Shown here: positions 1 through 8,385 of the stretch, in pieces
Numbering within the stretch: the stretch's first letter is position 1
Layout of the letters: each line of letters opens with the position of its first letter
Assembly: GCF_903819335.1 (NCBI RefSeq)
Contig: NZ_CAIJDE010000063.1
Span: 1 to 64,000, forward strand
Length of the DNA: 64,000 bases
From: Flavobacterium panici
Lineage (GTDB): Bacteria; Bacteroidota; Bacteroidia; Flavobacteriales; Flavobacteriaceae
Reading direction: 5' to 3'
Notes under the pieces: generated by a model
What the model saw: the letters and a program-made list of their open reading frames with translations, nothing else
Told to the model about the DNA's origin: nothing
The model's database searches: none
Translations under genes and position numbers: made by a program

Positions 1-53
1 TCTTCTACACAACGAAGTTTAAATTCACAATTGTACTTGACTTTTCTTTCCAT
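1..53 (-). CDS. IS3-family transposase OrfA, N-terminal fragment cut by the window edge
   Basis: The minus strand reads from an ATG at 53 into MERKVKYNCEFKLRCVE and then leaves the window. This N-terminus matches the start of OrfA (helix-turn-helix subunit) of flavobacterial IS3-family transposases as I remember them. The ATG lies 38 bp inside a TGCCCCC-type terminal inverted repeat, the expected layout for an IS3 element. Only 17 codons are visible, so the family call rests on the short motif plus the repeat; the rest of the element, including OrfB, lies to the left. Confidence 0.72.
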   Translation of the reverse strand, partial: MERKVKYNCEFKLRCVE

Positions 54-91
54 AAAAATGCCCCCAAATAGTGTCTAACTTTTTGGGGGCA
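1..91 (-). mobile_element. End of an IS3-family insertion sequence
   Basis: Read inward from position 91 on the minus strand, the sequence starts TGCCCCCAAAAAGTTAGACA. It begins with the TG typical of IS3 tips and leads to the transposase start at 53. The last 33 bp (59-91) are themselves an imperfect palindrome (TGCCCCCAAA and TTTGGGGGCA arms) and could also act as a hairpin. The outer boundary is placed at 91. The target duplication cannot be checked because the other end lies outside the window. The element stops 33 bp before the regulatory palindrome of hemN. Confidence 0.7.
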
Positions 92-124
92 GTTCATTAT
101 GAGTCTCTTTTTTTTGTCTCATAC

Positions 125-168
125 ATGATATTTGTCATTTTATGTCTGTGGTTCAAACAGTAATTTTG
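125..168 (+). promoter_or_regulatory. Fnr-type operator and promoter of hemN
   Basis: The palindrome ATGATATTTGTCAT (125-138) is followed after exactly 22 bp by TAATTTTG (161-168), a perfect TAnnTTTG -7 box. If transcription starts about 5 bp after the box, the palindrome is centred near -41.5, the classic position for a class II Crp/Fnr activator. The same palindrome and spacing recur at 8289-8332, 10792-10835 and 20907-20950. Regulation by the Crp/Fnr protein at 10972 is inferred. Confidence 0.8.
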
Positions 169-189
169 ATATAAACTAAATCCGTCTTT

Positions 190-1554
190 ATGAAAATTTC
201 ATTGACCCAGAAATACAATGTGCCTGGCCCAAGATACACCAGTTATCCTACGGTTCCTTATTGGAATGAAACCGCTTTCACAGTTGGAGAATGGAAAACA
301 TCTTTTCAAAAAGCATTTGCCGAAAGCAATTCAAAAAATGGAATTAGTCTATATATTCATCTTCCTTTTTGCGAAAGTATGTGCACCTTTTGCGGATGCA
401 ACAAACGAATTACAAAAAATCATTCTGTCGAAGAAAAATACATTCAGGCGCTTTTAAAAGAATGGAGTTTGTATTGCAAACAACTGCCCGAAAAACCTTT
501 TATTAAAGAAATACATTTAGGCGGAGGAACGCCTACTTTTTTCTCAACCAATAATTTAGAACATCTTATCAATGGTATTTTCAGTTTTGCAAATAAAGCT
601 GAAAATCATGAATTTAGCTTTGAAGGACATCCTAATAATACAACTTACGAACAGCTTAAAAAATTATATGATTTGGGCTTTCGCCGAGTGAGTTTTGGTG
701 TTCAGGATTATTCAGAAAAAGTACAGAAGGCCATTAATCGAATTCAGCCTTTTCATAATGTTGCCAAGGTTACTTTTTGGGCAAAAGAAATTGGTTATAA
801 ATCTATCGGACACGATATTATATTCGGACTGCCTTTTCAAACTTTAGATGATGTTGTTGATACGGTTGAGAAAACAAATTCCTTAAAACCAGATAGGCTG
901 GCATTTTACAGCTATGCTCACGTGCCGTGGATTAAAGGAAATGGTCAACGCGGATTCAACGATGAAAATCTTCCAAAAGATGCTGAAAAACGACAGCTTT
1001 ATGAAATTGGCAAACAATTGCTTTCAACCAATGGTTATAATGAAATTGGAATGGATCATTTTGCTTTATCTTCAGACAGTTTATTTCATGCTGCGCACAA
1101 CAAAAAGATGCATCGAAATTTTATGGGTTATAGTGCTTCAAAAACACAACTTATGATTGGTTTGGGTGTTTCTTCAATCAGCGACAGCTGGTACGGATTT
1201 GCTCAAAACACTAAAAATCTAGAAGATTATTATCAGCTATTAGAATGGGATCAGCTTCCGGTTGTAAAAGGTCACATTTTAACTGATGAAGATCTTATCA
1301 TTAGAAAACATATTTTGAATTTAACCTGCGAGCTTGAAACTTCCTGGAGTAAAGATTCTTTATATTTTAAAGAATTGCCTCAAGTTTTAATGGACCTGAA
1401 GGAAATAGAGAACGATCAATTAATTGTAATTGAAGAAGATAAAATCAAAATCACTGAAGCTGGCAGACCATTTGTTCGCAATATTTGTATGGCTTTTGAT
1501 TTACATTTAAAAAGAAAATCACCAGAAACAAACTTGTTTTCGATGACGGTTTAA
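190..1554 (+). CDS. hemN: Oxygen-independent coproporphyrinogen III oxidase
   Basis: This radical SAM enzyme decarboxylates coproporphyrinogen III to protoporphyrinogen IX without oxygen, in the cytoplasmic haem pathway. The 4Fe-4S ligands C61, C65 and C68 of the CxxxCxxC motif are present, with the extra cysteine C70 typical of HemN. A GGGTPTF motif lies near residue 112 and a HemN C-terminal domain follows. The length of 454 aa is normal. It has its own Fnr-type promoter and faces the cbb3 oxidase cluster, which needs haem under low oxygen. Its stop codon overlaps the stop of the convergent SafE-like gene by 4 bp. Confidence 0.96.
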   Translation: MKISLTQKYNVPGPRYTSYPTVPYWNETAFTVGEWKTSFQKAFAESNSKNGISLYIHLPFCESMCTFCGCNKRITKNHSVEEKYIQALLKEWSLYCKQLPEKPFIKEIHLGGGTPTFFSTNNLEHLINGIFSFANKAENHEFSFEGHPNNTTYEQLKKLYDLGFRRVSFGVQDYSEKVQKAINRIQPFHNVAKVTFWAKEIGYKSIGHDIIFGLPFQTLDDVVDTVEKTNSLKPDRLAFYSYAHVPWIKGNGQRGFNDENLPKDAEKRQLYEIGKQLLSTNGYNEIGMDHFALSSDSLFHAAHNKKMHRNFMGYSASKTQLMIGLGVSSISDSWYGFAQNTKNLEDYYQLLEWDQLPVVKGHILTDEDLIIRKHILNLTCELETSWSKDSLYFKELPQVLMDLKEIENDQLIVIEEDKIKITEAGRPFVRNICMAFDLHLKRKSPETNLFSMTV

Positions 1555-2252
1555 TGACAATTAGGAGTTCCCTGAACAAACAAACTCATATTTGAAGGAG
1601 ATAAATAGGGAATTCCTAAACCTAAACCTCTTAGAATAAATAATACTCCAATTATCACGGCAACATAGGGAATTGCTTTTTGAATTTTATTTCGAAATGG
1701 TAATTTTAATAATGAATTGACGTAAACTACAACTGTCATTAACGGAATTGTTCCTAATCCGTATAAAAACATATATAAAACTCCAAAGCCAGCACTCTGC
1801 ATAGCAATTGCTCCAAACAGAGCCACATATACCATTCCGCATGGCAAGAATCCGTTTAACAAACCAATTGTAAAAAGAGATTTGTAGCTTTTCTTTTTAA
1901 ACTGGCTTCCTAAACTTGTTTTTATATTTGAAATAACTCTGTAAACGGGTTTTGAGAAATTGTATTTGGCGAATACTTTTTCAGGTATCAGAGCAATTAA
2001 AATCATTGCAATGCCAATAAAAATAGACATTTTTTGCTGCATTCCTGCTAAGAAAAAACCTCTTCCCAGTAATCCGAAGATTAAACCAATTGCTGAGTAA
2101 GCGGTTAATCTTCCTAAATGATACGTTATAATCTGTGTCACTTTTTTAGCTTCATTCCGATGATCAACTGGAAGCATCATAGCAATTGGCCCGCACATGC
2201 CAACACAATGCAGACTGCTGATAAGACCTAATATGAATGCTGAAAATAACAT
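1551..2252 (-). CDS. SafE/TauE-like membrane protein of the cbb3 locus
   Basis: This is a polytopic membrane protein of 233 aa with about six hydrophobic segments, of the sulfite exporter TauE/SafE family. The first helix carries H15-C16 and C20 in the LHCVGMCGP motif, and a second cysteine motif, NGFLPCGMVY, starts the second half. This is the subgroup often found beside cytochrome oxidase and copper genes, so a role in metal or redox supply to the oxidase is plausible. The family name does not prove sulfite export. It is codirectional with fixH but separated from it by 604 bp of palindromic repeats, so cotranscription is uncertain. Confidence 0.82.
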   Translation of the reverse strand: MLFSAFILGLISSLHCVGMCGPIAMMLPVDHRNEAKKVTQIITYHLGRLTAYSAIGLIFGLLGRGFFLAGMQQKMSIFIGIAMILIALIPEKVFAKYNFSKPVYRVISNIKTSLGSQFKKKSYKSLFTIGLLNGFLPCGMVYVALFGAIAMQSAGFGVLYMFLYGLGTIPLMTVVVYVNSLLKLPFRNKIQKAIPYVAVIIGVLFILRGLGLGIPYLSPSNMSLFVQGTPNCH

Positions 2253-2291
2253 TTTTATTGATTTTTATTGATGAATTTTCGATTATCATGT

Positions 2292-2831
2292 GTCCCTGCG
2301 GGATACTTTTTTATGGAATTTTATATTTTTTCTACCAATCAGTTGTTCCTAACGGAACATATCTCGTAAAAATTTTATATATGTAAAATACTGTAGTCCC
2401 TACGGGACATTTACATTATTAATATGTTTTTTTCTACCGATATGTTGCTCCTAAAGGAGCAGATCTTATTTAAATTAATTAGCGATATTTTCCTTTGACA
2501 GCATATTATTCAAACATATCTCGTAGAGATAAAATATCGGTAAAAAAGAAAATACTCAAATACTCTATTGTCCCGTAGGGACTAAACATTTTGCCCAAAA
2601 GCTAAATCAATATTAACGTATAGTCCCTACGGGACATTTTACATTATCGATATGCTTTATTTCTCCCCATATGTTGCTCCTAACGGAGCATGTTTTTTAC
2701 TATATAACTAATAATCTATTTTATAAATCATTTATTATTACCGATGAGTTGTTCCTAACTGGACATATCTAGTAGAGATAAAATATCGGTAGAAAAGAAA
2801 TAGTCGAGTACTTCTATTGCCCCGTAGGGAC
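2292..2831. repeat. Array of about ten short palindromes with compensating stems
   Basis: The 604-bp gap between the SafE-like gene and fixH contains no gene. It holds a series of 13-15 bp palindromes such as GTTCCTAACGGAAC (2345), GTCCCTACGGGAC (2396, 2623), GCTCCTAAAGGAGC (2447), GTCCCGTAGGGAC (2570) and GCTCCTAACGGAGC (2676). Most are 51-54 bp apart. Stems differ between copies but usually stay paired. Flanks such as TTTCTACCGATATGTT recur. The block from about 2395 to 2590 is repeated imperfectly at about 2622-2840, offset by 227-249 bp. No cas gene or classical spacer structure is present. The same family appears at 17242-17418. Confidence 0.85.
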
Positions 2832-2856
2832 TAAACTTTACGCAAAAAAGACTAAA

Positions 2857-3306
2857 TCACTTTACGTAAATAACTTCTTTTGTCAGGTATTTTTTCCCTT
2901 CATATTGCCATTCCATATTAACATCCCAACGACCTTTGATTAGTTTTTTATGCGGAATTACAATTGAAGAATTCGTCAAAGCGATTTCAGTATTAAAATC
3001 GAATTTTTTGTTTGAAGGTCGGTACAACAAAATATTCCCTTTAATTTTATCACTTTCAAAAGTGGCAGGAAAAGTAACTTTTACACCATCTTCTTCAAAC
3101 TTTACTGAAGGTTTATGCTGTAAATCATGTGCATTTTGAATTCTGGCCATTTCTTCCTGAAAATGGGTGTCGTGTTTGTAATATTCTTCTACAACCAAGT
3201 CGTTGTCATATTTACTATTCGATTGTACTTCAAAAACAAAGTATAATATAAACGTCATAAACAAAGCAAATGCAATGACAATTCCGGTTCCCCAATTAAT
3301 TTTCAT
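2857..3306 (-). CDS. FixH family protein of the cbb3 oxidase operon
   Basis: This 149-aa protein has one N-terminal membrane anchor (about residues 4-27) and a periplasmic FixH-type beta domain. FixH/CcoH proteins take part in assembly or stability of cbb3 oxidase, probably with copper delivery. It starts 13 bp after the ccoG stop and is the last clear member of the ccoS-to-fixH operon. It is at the usual FixH length. The sequence shows no obvious metal motif, so function is assigned from family and position. Confidence 0.88.
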   Translation of the reverse strand: MKINWGTGIVIAFALFMTFILYFVFEVQSNSKYDNDLVVEEYYKHDTHFQEEMARIQNAHDLQHKPSVKFEEDGVKVTFPATFESDKIKGNILLYRPSNKKFDFNTEIALTNSSIVIPHKKLIKGRWDVNMEWQYEGKKYLTKEVIYVK

Positions 3307-3319
3307 AATACTGTATATT

Positions 3320-4738
3320 TTAATTAAAACTTCGTGGCCCTAAGAAATTTGTAGTGGTTGTTTCCAGCAGTTCCTTGCCGTTATACACACCAATTTTTAC
3401 ATTCGTTTTATCACTTTCCAGTAAAACTTCCTCTATTTCGATAAATAAAGTTCCTTGTGAAATAGCTTCTTTTGCCACTTTAAAATGCTCTTTCCCTACA
3501 TTGTTAATTTCACCTTTCTGATCGATTAATTCAAAATGAATATCGTTATAATCTTTCATGGTTTTGTTGACAATTTTATAGGTATAAACATTACTTATTT
3601 TATCTCCTTTATGCTGAAAAAGCTGTCCTGGTAATCGCAGGATAACAGCCTGAACATCTGTTCTTAAAAATAGCATTCCAACAAAAATGCCTGATAAAAT
3701 GAAAAGAACGGCGCTGTAACCTTTCATTCTGGCAGTAAACTTAAAAGGCTCTTTTTTAACGATTTCATCTTCTGATGCGTAACGAATAAGACCTTTTGGC
3801 AATCCTACACTTTCCATTATGTGATCGCATTCGTCAATACATGCGGTACAGTTTGTACATTCTAACTGAGTTCCGTTTCTAATGTCAATTCCCATTGGGC
3901 ATACATGAACACATTGAAGGCAATCAATACAATCTCCTTTTCCGGTTAAAGCTCTGTCTTCTTTTTTATTGAACTTTGCCCTTCCTGCTTCTTTTTCTCC
4001 TCTCACAAAATCGTACGCAACGTTTATAGATTTATTATCTAAAAGAACGCCTTGCAGTCTTCCGTACGGACAGGCAATTATACAAACCTGTTCGCGGAAC
4101 CAGACAAAAACAAAATAGAAAACTCCGGTAAAAATAAGTAGTGCAATAAAATTACTTGCTTGCTGAATTGGGCCTTGTTCCACCATTAATAGTAAAGAAT
4201 CACTTCCTACTAAATAAGCCAGAAAAATATTTGCAATTCCAAAAGAGATCAAAAAGAAAATCGTCCATTTAGTCAATCTTTTTCTGATTTTTTCAGCGTT
4301 CCATTCCTGTCTTGCCAAGCGGGATTGTGAACCGCGGTCGCCATCAATCCAATATTCGATTCGTCGAAAAACCATCTCAAGAAAAATGGTCTGCGGACAA
4401 ATCCATCCGCAAAATATTCGGCCAAAAACAACGGTAAATAAAAGTATAAAAACAACGCCAATAAGCATTGAAATTACAAAGAGGTAAAAATCCTGCGGCC
4501 AAAAAGGGAAGCCGAAGATATTAAAACGACGTTCAATGATATTGAACATCATAAACTGGTTTCCGTTTACTTTTATAAACGGATTTACTATCAAAATTGC
4601 CAATAAAACATAACTGACAATTTTACGGTAATCATAAAATTTACCAGACGGTTTCTTTGGAAAAATAAATTTCCTTTTACCACCTTCATCTATAGTTCCA
4701 ATGGTATCTCTAAAAGCTTCGTCTGGTAAATTTGACAT
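3320..4738 (-). CDS. ccoG: Cytochrome c oxidase accessory protein CcoG (FixG/RdxA)
   Basis: This is a membrane ferredoxin-like protein needed for cbb3 oxidase maturation; relatives reduce copper for insertion. Several transmembrane segments alternate with cysteine motifs: CGWICPQT, CIIACPYGR and a double 4Fe-4S cluster region (CIDCLQCVHVCP, then CTNCTACIDECD). A FixG C-terminal Ig-like domain follows. I start it at 4738 (MSNLPDEAF), giving 472 aa. An upstream in-frame ATG at 4807 would overlap ccoP by 59 bp and add a low-complexity Gln/Lys stretch. The gap from ccoP is 10 bp. Confidence 0.94.
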   Translation of the reverse strand: MSNLPDEAFRDTIGTIDEGGKRKFIFPKKPSGKFYDYRKIVSYVLLAILIVNPFIKVNGNQFMMFNIIERRFNIFGFPFWPQDFYLFVISMLIGVVFILLFTVVFGRIFCGWICPQTIFLEMVFRRIEYWIDGDRGSQSRLARQEWNAEKIRKRLTKWTIFFLISFGIANIFLAYLVGSDSLLLMVEQGPIQQASNFIALLIFTGVFYFVFVWFREQVCIIACPYGRLQGVLLDNKSINVAYDFVRGEKEAGRAKFNKKEDRALTGKGDCIDCLQCVHVCPMGIDIRNGTQLECTNCTACIDECDHIMESVGLPKGLIRYASEDEIVKKEPFKFTARMKGYSAVLFILSGIFVGMLFLRTDVQAVILRLPGQLFQHKGDKISNVYTYKIVNKTMKDYNDIHFELIDQKGEINNVGKEHFKVAKEAISQGTLFIEIEEVLLESDKTNVKIGVYNGKELLETTTTNFLGPRSFN

Positions 4739-4748
4739 GATATTATAA

Positions 4749-5687
4749 TTATTTTTTAACTGCTGTGGTATCTTTTTTTGTAGCTGCTGCATCTGTTTTA
4801 GGAGCACTTTCGTCTACCCAAACATCTCCTTCCGGCTCTTTTGGATCTTTTGGATTTGATCCTTGCAGTGATAAAATGTAACTCGCCACTTTTTGAATTT
4901 CTTTTGGTTTCATACCATTTGTTTTCCACGAAACCATTCCTTTTCCATCACGTCCACCGTTAGTAATGGTATGAAATACATTTTTAATACCTCCGCCTAA
5001 AATCCAATGATCATCTGTTAAGTTAGGTCCAATTTGCCCTCCTGCATCTGCTCTGTGGCAAGCTGCACAATTCATTGCGAAAATTTCTTTTCCTTCTGCT
5101 AAACTTGCATCATCAGTCAGTAAAACAACCGTTTTTTCATCCATTAAATCCGGAGCTGTTTTTAAGTATTCTTCGACATCAATTTTAGCTTGTGCCATTT
5201 CTTTTTTAAGTTCCATTTCCTGATCATCGGCTCCTAAAACATCGTAACGGACTACATAGATTACTCCAAAAATGATACAGATATAGAATAAGTAAACCCA
5301 CCACGGCGGTAAATTATTATCAAGCTCTTTGATTCCGTCATAATCATGATCCATCAATAAATCAGCTTCTTTAGACATTGGTTCTGTCTTAGTAAGCTTA
5401 TGCATTAATTCTTTGAACCAAGTACTTTCCTGAAGACTTAAACTATTTTCGTAATCTAATTTTGCTTTTTCTTCTGGCGACAATAGTTGATACATTACCT
5501 TGTTTACAGCAGTAAGTGTAACTTCGATCGCAATTAAAATAAACAGAAAAACAAGTAAAAAGACAGATACCATTGGGTATTTTATAAAAGCAGGTCTGTC
5601 GCCTGAATCTATACAATATTCCATCAAAGCGAATACGATGAAGAAAATCAGCGGTACTCTAACATATACTGGGAAAAACTTTTTCAT
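4749..5687 (-). CDS. ccoP: cbb3-type cytochrome c oxidase subunit III (CcoP), single-haem form
   Basis: This c-type cytochrome subunit passes electrons to CcoO and CcoN. Two hydrophobic segments lie near the N-terminus and a third (WWVYLFYICIIFGVIYVVRY) near residues 130-150, the FixP_N-type anchor. One haem-binding motif, CAACH, is at about residues 207-211, with a later Met-containing stretch (GMVSW). Classical proteobacterial CcoP has two CXXCH motifs, and I find only one here. The C-terminus is a charged Lys/Thr/Asp tail. It sits 2 bp after ccoQ and 10 bp before ccoG. Confidence 0.93.
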   Translation of the reverse strand: MKKFFPVYVRVPLIFFIVFALMEYCIDSGDRPAFIKYPMVSVFLLVFLFILIAIEVTLTAVNKVMYQLLSPEEKAKLDYENSLSLQESTWFKELMHKLTKTEPMSKEADLLMDHDYDGIKELDNNLPPWWVYLFYICIIFGVIYVVRYDVLGADDQEMELKKEMAQAKIDVEEYLKTAPDLMDEKTVVLLTDDASLAEGKEIFAMNCAACHRADAGGQIGPNLTDDHWILGGGIKNVFHTITNGGRDGKGMVSWKTNGMKPKEIQKVASYILSLQGSNPKDPKEPEGDVWVDESAPKTDAAATKKDTTAVKK

Positions 5688-5689
5688 TT

Positions 5690-5884
5690 TTATCTATCTT
5701 TTGAGATTATAACTTGCCCTTCTTCTAAAGGTATATTACTCATTTCCTGAATTTTATCTTTTTTATAAGAGAACACCCAAATGCCTAATCCTACGAAAAA
5801 GAAGAAGAAAATCAAGAGGGAAAGTATCGGGTAAATTTCTACACCCGATATCGTTTCCATATTGTGTTTTATTTGTTCAAACAT
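5690..5884 (-). CDS. ccoQ: CcoQ/FixQ-like small subunit
   Basis: This 64-aa protein has a single membrane helix (PILSLLIFFFFFVGLGIWVF) followed by a basic, then acidic cytoplasmic tail. That is the typical form of CcoQ, the small protein that stabilises cbb3 oxidase. It lies between ccoNO (7 bp gap) and ccoP (2 bp gap), which is decisive for the call because the sequence itself is too short to be diagnostic. Confidence 0.85.
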   Translation of the reverse strand: MFEQIKHNMETISGVEIYPILSLLIFFFFFVGLGIWVFSYKKDKIQEMSNIPLEEGQVIISKDR

Positions 5885-5891
5885 AATGCTG

Positions 5892-8075
5892 TTATTTAGT
5901 TTCTTTTACTTTAATATCAGTACCAAGTCTTTGTATATAAGCAATCAAAGCGACAATTTCTCTTTTATTCATAGGAATGAATTTTTCACCTGTTGCAGCT
6001 GCTTTTTCACGGCTTTTTTCATAACTTTTTACAAAGTCAGGATCATTTTCTAAACTTTTCTCAATTTTAACCGCCTGATCTCTTAAAGTTTTTTGTGCGT
6101 TTGCAACTTCTTCTGCCGAATAAGGAACTCCAAGTGAAATCATCACATTCATTTTCTTTTGAGTCAATGAAATGTCTAAAGGTTTATTATCAAATAACCA
6201 TTTATAACCCGGCATAATTGATCCTGCAGATGTACTTTGCGGATTCCACATGTGGTTAAAGTGCCAGTTGTCATTGTATTTACCTCCTACTCTTAACAAA
6301 TCCGGACCTGTACGTTTTGATCCCCATAAGAATGGATGATCATAAACAAATTCTCCTGCTTTTGACTGAGGTCCATAACGTTCAACTTCACTTCTAAACG
6401 GACGAACTGATTGTGAGTGACAACCCACACAGCCTTCTCTGATATATAAATCACGTCCTTCAAGTTCTAATGGTGTATATGGTTTTACACTTGAAATAGT
6501 TGGAATATTAGATTTCACCATAATTGTTGGTACGATCTGAATAACTCCTCCAATTAAAATAGCAATTGTAGCTAAAATGGTTAACTGGATTGGTTTTCTT
6601 TCTAACCATGAATGGAATCTTTCGCCACTTAATCTATTACTGCTGATTTTTTGTAACGCCGGAGCTTGTGCTAATTCATCTTCGATTGTTTCACCAACTC
6701 TAACTGTCATGATAATGTTGTATACCAATGTCAGCATTCCTATTAGATACAAACTACCTCCAATTGCTCTCATCCAATACATTGGCATAATTGCAGTTAC
6801 TGTTTCAAGGAAGTTTCCGTAAGTTAAAGTTCCGTCTGGATTAAATTGTTTCCACATTGATGCTTGTTGAAAACCAGCCACATATAACGGAATTGTATAT
6901 ACAATAATACCAAGGGTACCAATCCAGAAATGGAAGTTTGCTAATTTTTTAGAAAACAATGTTGTTTTTGTCATTCGTGGAATCAACCAGTAAATAATAG
7001 CAAATGACATAAATCCGTTCCATGCTAAAGCACCTACGTGTACGTGTGCAACGATCCAGTCTGTATAATGCGCAATAGCATTTACATTTTTCAGCGATAA
7101 CATTGGTCCTTCAAAAGTCGCCATTCCGTAACCTGTAATGGCTACTACGAAGAATTTCAAAACTGGTTCTTCACGAACTTTATCCCATGCACCTCTTAAA
7201 GTTAAAAGTCCGTTGATCATACCTCCCCAAGATGGAGCAATAAGCATTATTGAAAATGCGACACCTAAATTTTGGGCCCAGTTTGGTAATGCTGAATATA
7301 ATAAGTGGTGAGGCCCTGCCCAGATATAGATAAAAATTAAAGACCAAAAGTGAATAATAGATAGTCTATAAGAGTAAATAGGACGATTTGCAATTTTAGG
7401 AACGAAATAATACATCAATCCTAAAAATGGTGTTGTTAAGAAAAATGCAACCGCATTATGTCCGTACCACCATTGTACTAATGCATCCTGTACACCTGCG
7501 TATACAGAGTAACTTTTTAATCCTGAAACAGGAATTTCGATATTATTGAAAATATGCAATACAGCAACCGTTACAAATGTTGCCAGATAAAACCAAATTG
7601 CTACATATAAATGACGCTCTCTACGACGCAGCATGGTTCCTATCATGTTAATCCCCATTACAACCCAAATTAACGCTATAGCAATATCAATAGGCCATTC
7701 AAGTTCTGCATATTCCTTCGAAGAAGTATATCCTAATGGTAATGTGATGGCTGCGGCGACAATGATTAACTGCCAGCCCCAAAAATGCAGATTACTTAAA
7801 AAATCACTAAACATTCTGGCTTTTAGCAATCTTTGCATTGAATAATACATACCTGCAAAAAAAGCATTCCCAACAAAGGCGAAAATAACGGCGTTTGTGT
7901 GTAATGGCCTTAAACGACCATAACTAAGCCATGAAATCCCATCTGTAATATTGGGAAAAAGGTACATAACCGCCAGGGTCAGCCCCACTAACATACCCAC
8001 AACTCCAAAAAGAATGGTGGCGTAAATGAATTTTTTTACAATTTTGTTGTCGTAATAAAACTGTTCCATTTCCAT
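5892..8075 (-). CDS. ccoN: cbb3-type cytochrome c oxidase, fused CcoN-CcoO subunits
   Basis: This 727-aa protein joins the catalytic subunit CcoN (about residues 1-490, about 12 membrane helices, with the WWYGHNAVAFF and GPHHLLYSALPNW signatures) to the monohaem cytochrome CcoO. The CcoO part carries CVGCH at about residue 547 and a Met ligand candidate in SIMPGY. CcoN binds haem b and the haem b3-CuB centre that reduces oxygen with high affinity. The CcoNO fusion is common in Bacteroidota. It is translated 3 bp after ccoS and belongs to the Fnr-controlled operon. Confidence 0.97.
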   Translation of the reverse strand: MEMEQFYYDNKIVKKFIYATILFGVVGMLVGLTLAVMYLFPNITDGISWLSYGRLRPLHTNAVIFAFVGNAFFAGMYYSMQRLLKARMFSDFLSNLHFWGWQLIIVAAAITLPLGYTSSKEYAELEWPIDIAIALIWVVMGINMIGTMLRRRERHLYVAIWFYLATFVTVAVLHIFNNIEIPVSGLKSYSVYAGVQDALVQWWYGHNAVAFFLTTPFLGLMYYFVPKIANRPIYSYRLSIIHFWSLIFIYIWAGPHHLLYSALPNWAQNLGVAFSIMLIAPSWGGMINGLLTLRGAWDKVREEPVLKFFVVAITGYGMATFEGPMLSLKNVNAIAHYTDWIVAHVHVGALAWNGFMSFAIIYWLIPRMTKTTLFSKKLANFHFWIGTLGIIVYTIPLYVAGFQQASMWKQFNPDGTLTYGNFLETVTAIMPMYWMRAIGGSLYLIGMLTLVYNIIMTVRVGETIEDELAQAPALQKISSNRLSGERFHSWLERKPIQLTILATIAILIGGVIQIVPTIMVKSNIPTISSVKPYTPLELEGRDLYIREGCVGCHSQSVRPFRSEVERYGPQSKAGEFVYDHPFLWGSKRTGPDLLRVGGKYNDNWHFNHMWNPQSTSAGSIMPGYKWLFDNKPLDISLTQKKMNVMISLGVPYSAEEVANAQKTLRDQAVKIEKSLENDPDFVKSYEKSREKAAATGEKFIPMNKREIVALIAYIQRLGTDIKVKETK

Positions 8076-8078
8076 AAT

Positions 8079-8270
8079 TTATACTTGTTTTTCTTCGATT
8101 GGTGAATTATTATTTGGGGAAATAATTTTTGTCTCGTCATCAAAAAGGATTCTGACCGAGGGCGTATAATCGTCATCATATTGTCCGGATTTGACAGCAA
8201 CGATAAAGGCAATAAAGAAACAGACTGCCACGAAAATACTTACTGAAATTAAAAGATAAATAACACTCAT
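8079..8270 (-). CDS. ccoS: cbb3-type cytochrome oxidase assembly protein CcoS
   Basis: This 63-aa protein has one N-terminal membrane helix (residues 1-27) and the family motif with GQYDDD, then RILFDDE. CcoS is required to put cofactors into the cbb3 catalytic subunit. It is the first gene of the operon; the predicted transcript starts about 14 bp upstream from the promoter at 8289-8332. Size and motif agree with the family. Confidence 0.93.
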   Translation of the reverse strand: MSVIYLLISVSIFVAVCFFIAFIVAVKSGQYDDDYTPSVRILFDDETKIISPNNNSPIEEKQV

Positions 8271-8288
8271 ACCGTAAATTTATGTTAA

Positions 8289-8332
8289 CAAAATTACTAG
8301 GTCAGTGGCGTTTAAAATATGATAATTATCAT
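8289..8332 (-). promoter_or_regulatory. Fnr-type operator and promoter of the ccoS-NO-Q-P-G-fixH operon
   Basis: On the minus strand the perfect 14-bp palindrome ATGATAATTATCAT (8332-8319) is followed after 22 bp by TAATTTTG (8296-8289), a perfect TAnnTTTG -7 box. With a start about 5 bp after the box (near 8284), the palindrome is centred near -41.5. Identical geometry to the hemN, ccoI and PAS-gene promoters supports control by one Crp/Fnr-family activator. Confidence 0.85.
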
Positions 8333-8385
8333 GCTTATAGAAGAATGTTAAAATTAAGTAAAATAATCTTACAAATTACATAAAA

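Noticed and set aside
59..91. Hairpin TGCCCCCAAA/TTTGGGGGCA read as a terminator
   Set aside because: It coincides with the TG-starting tip of an IS3 element, with the transposase start 38 bp inside, and no gene ends before it on the plus strand.
2292..2831. Evenly spaced repeats as a CRISPR array
   Set aside because: The repeated units are only 13-15 bp palindromes with changing stems, the parts between them are themselves repeated, and no cas gene is near.
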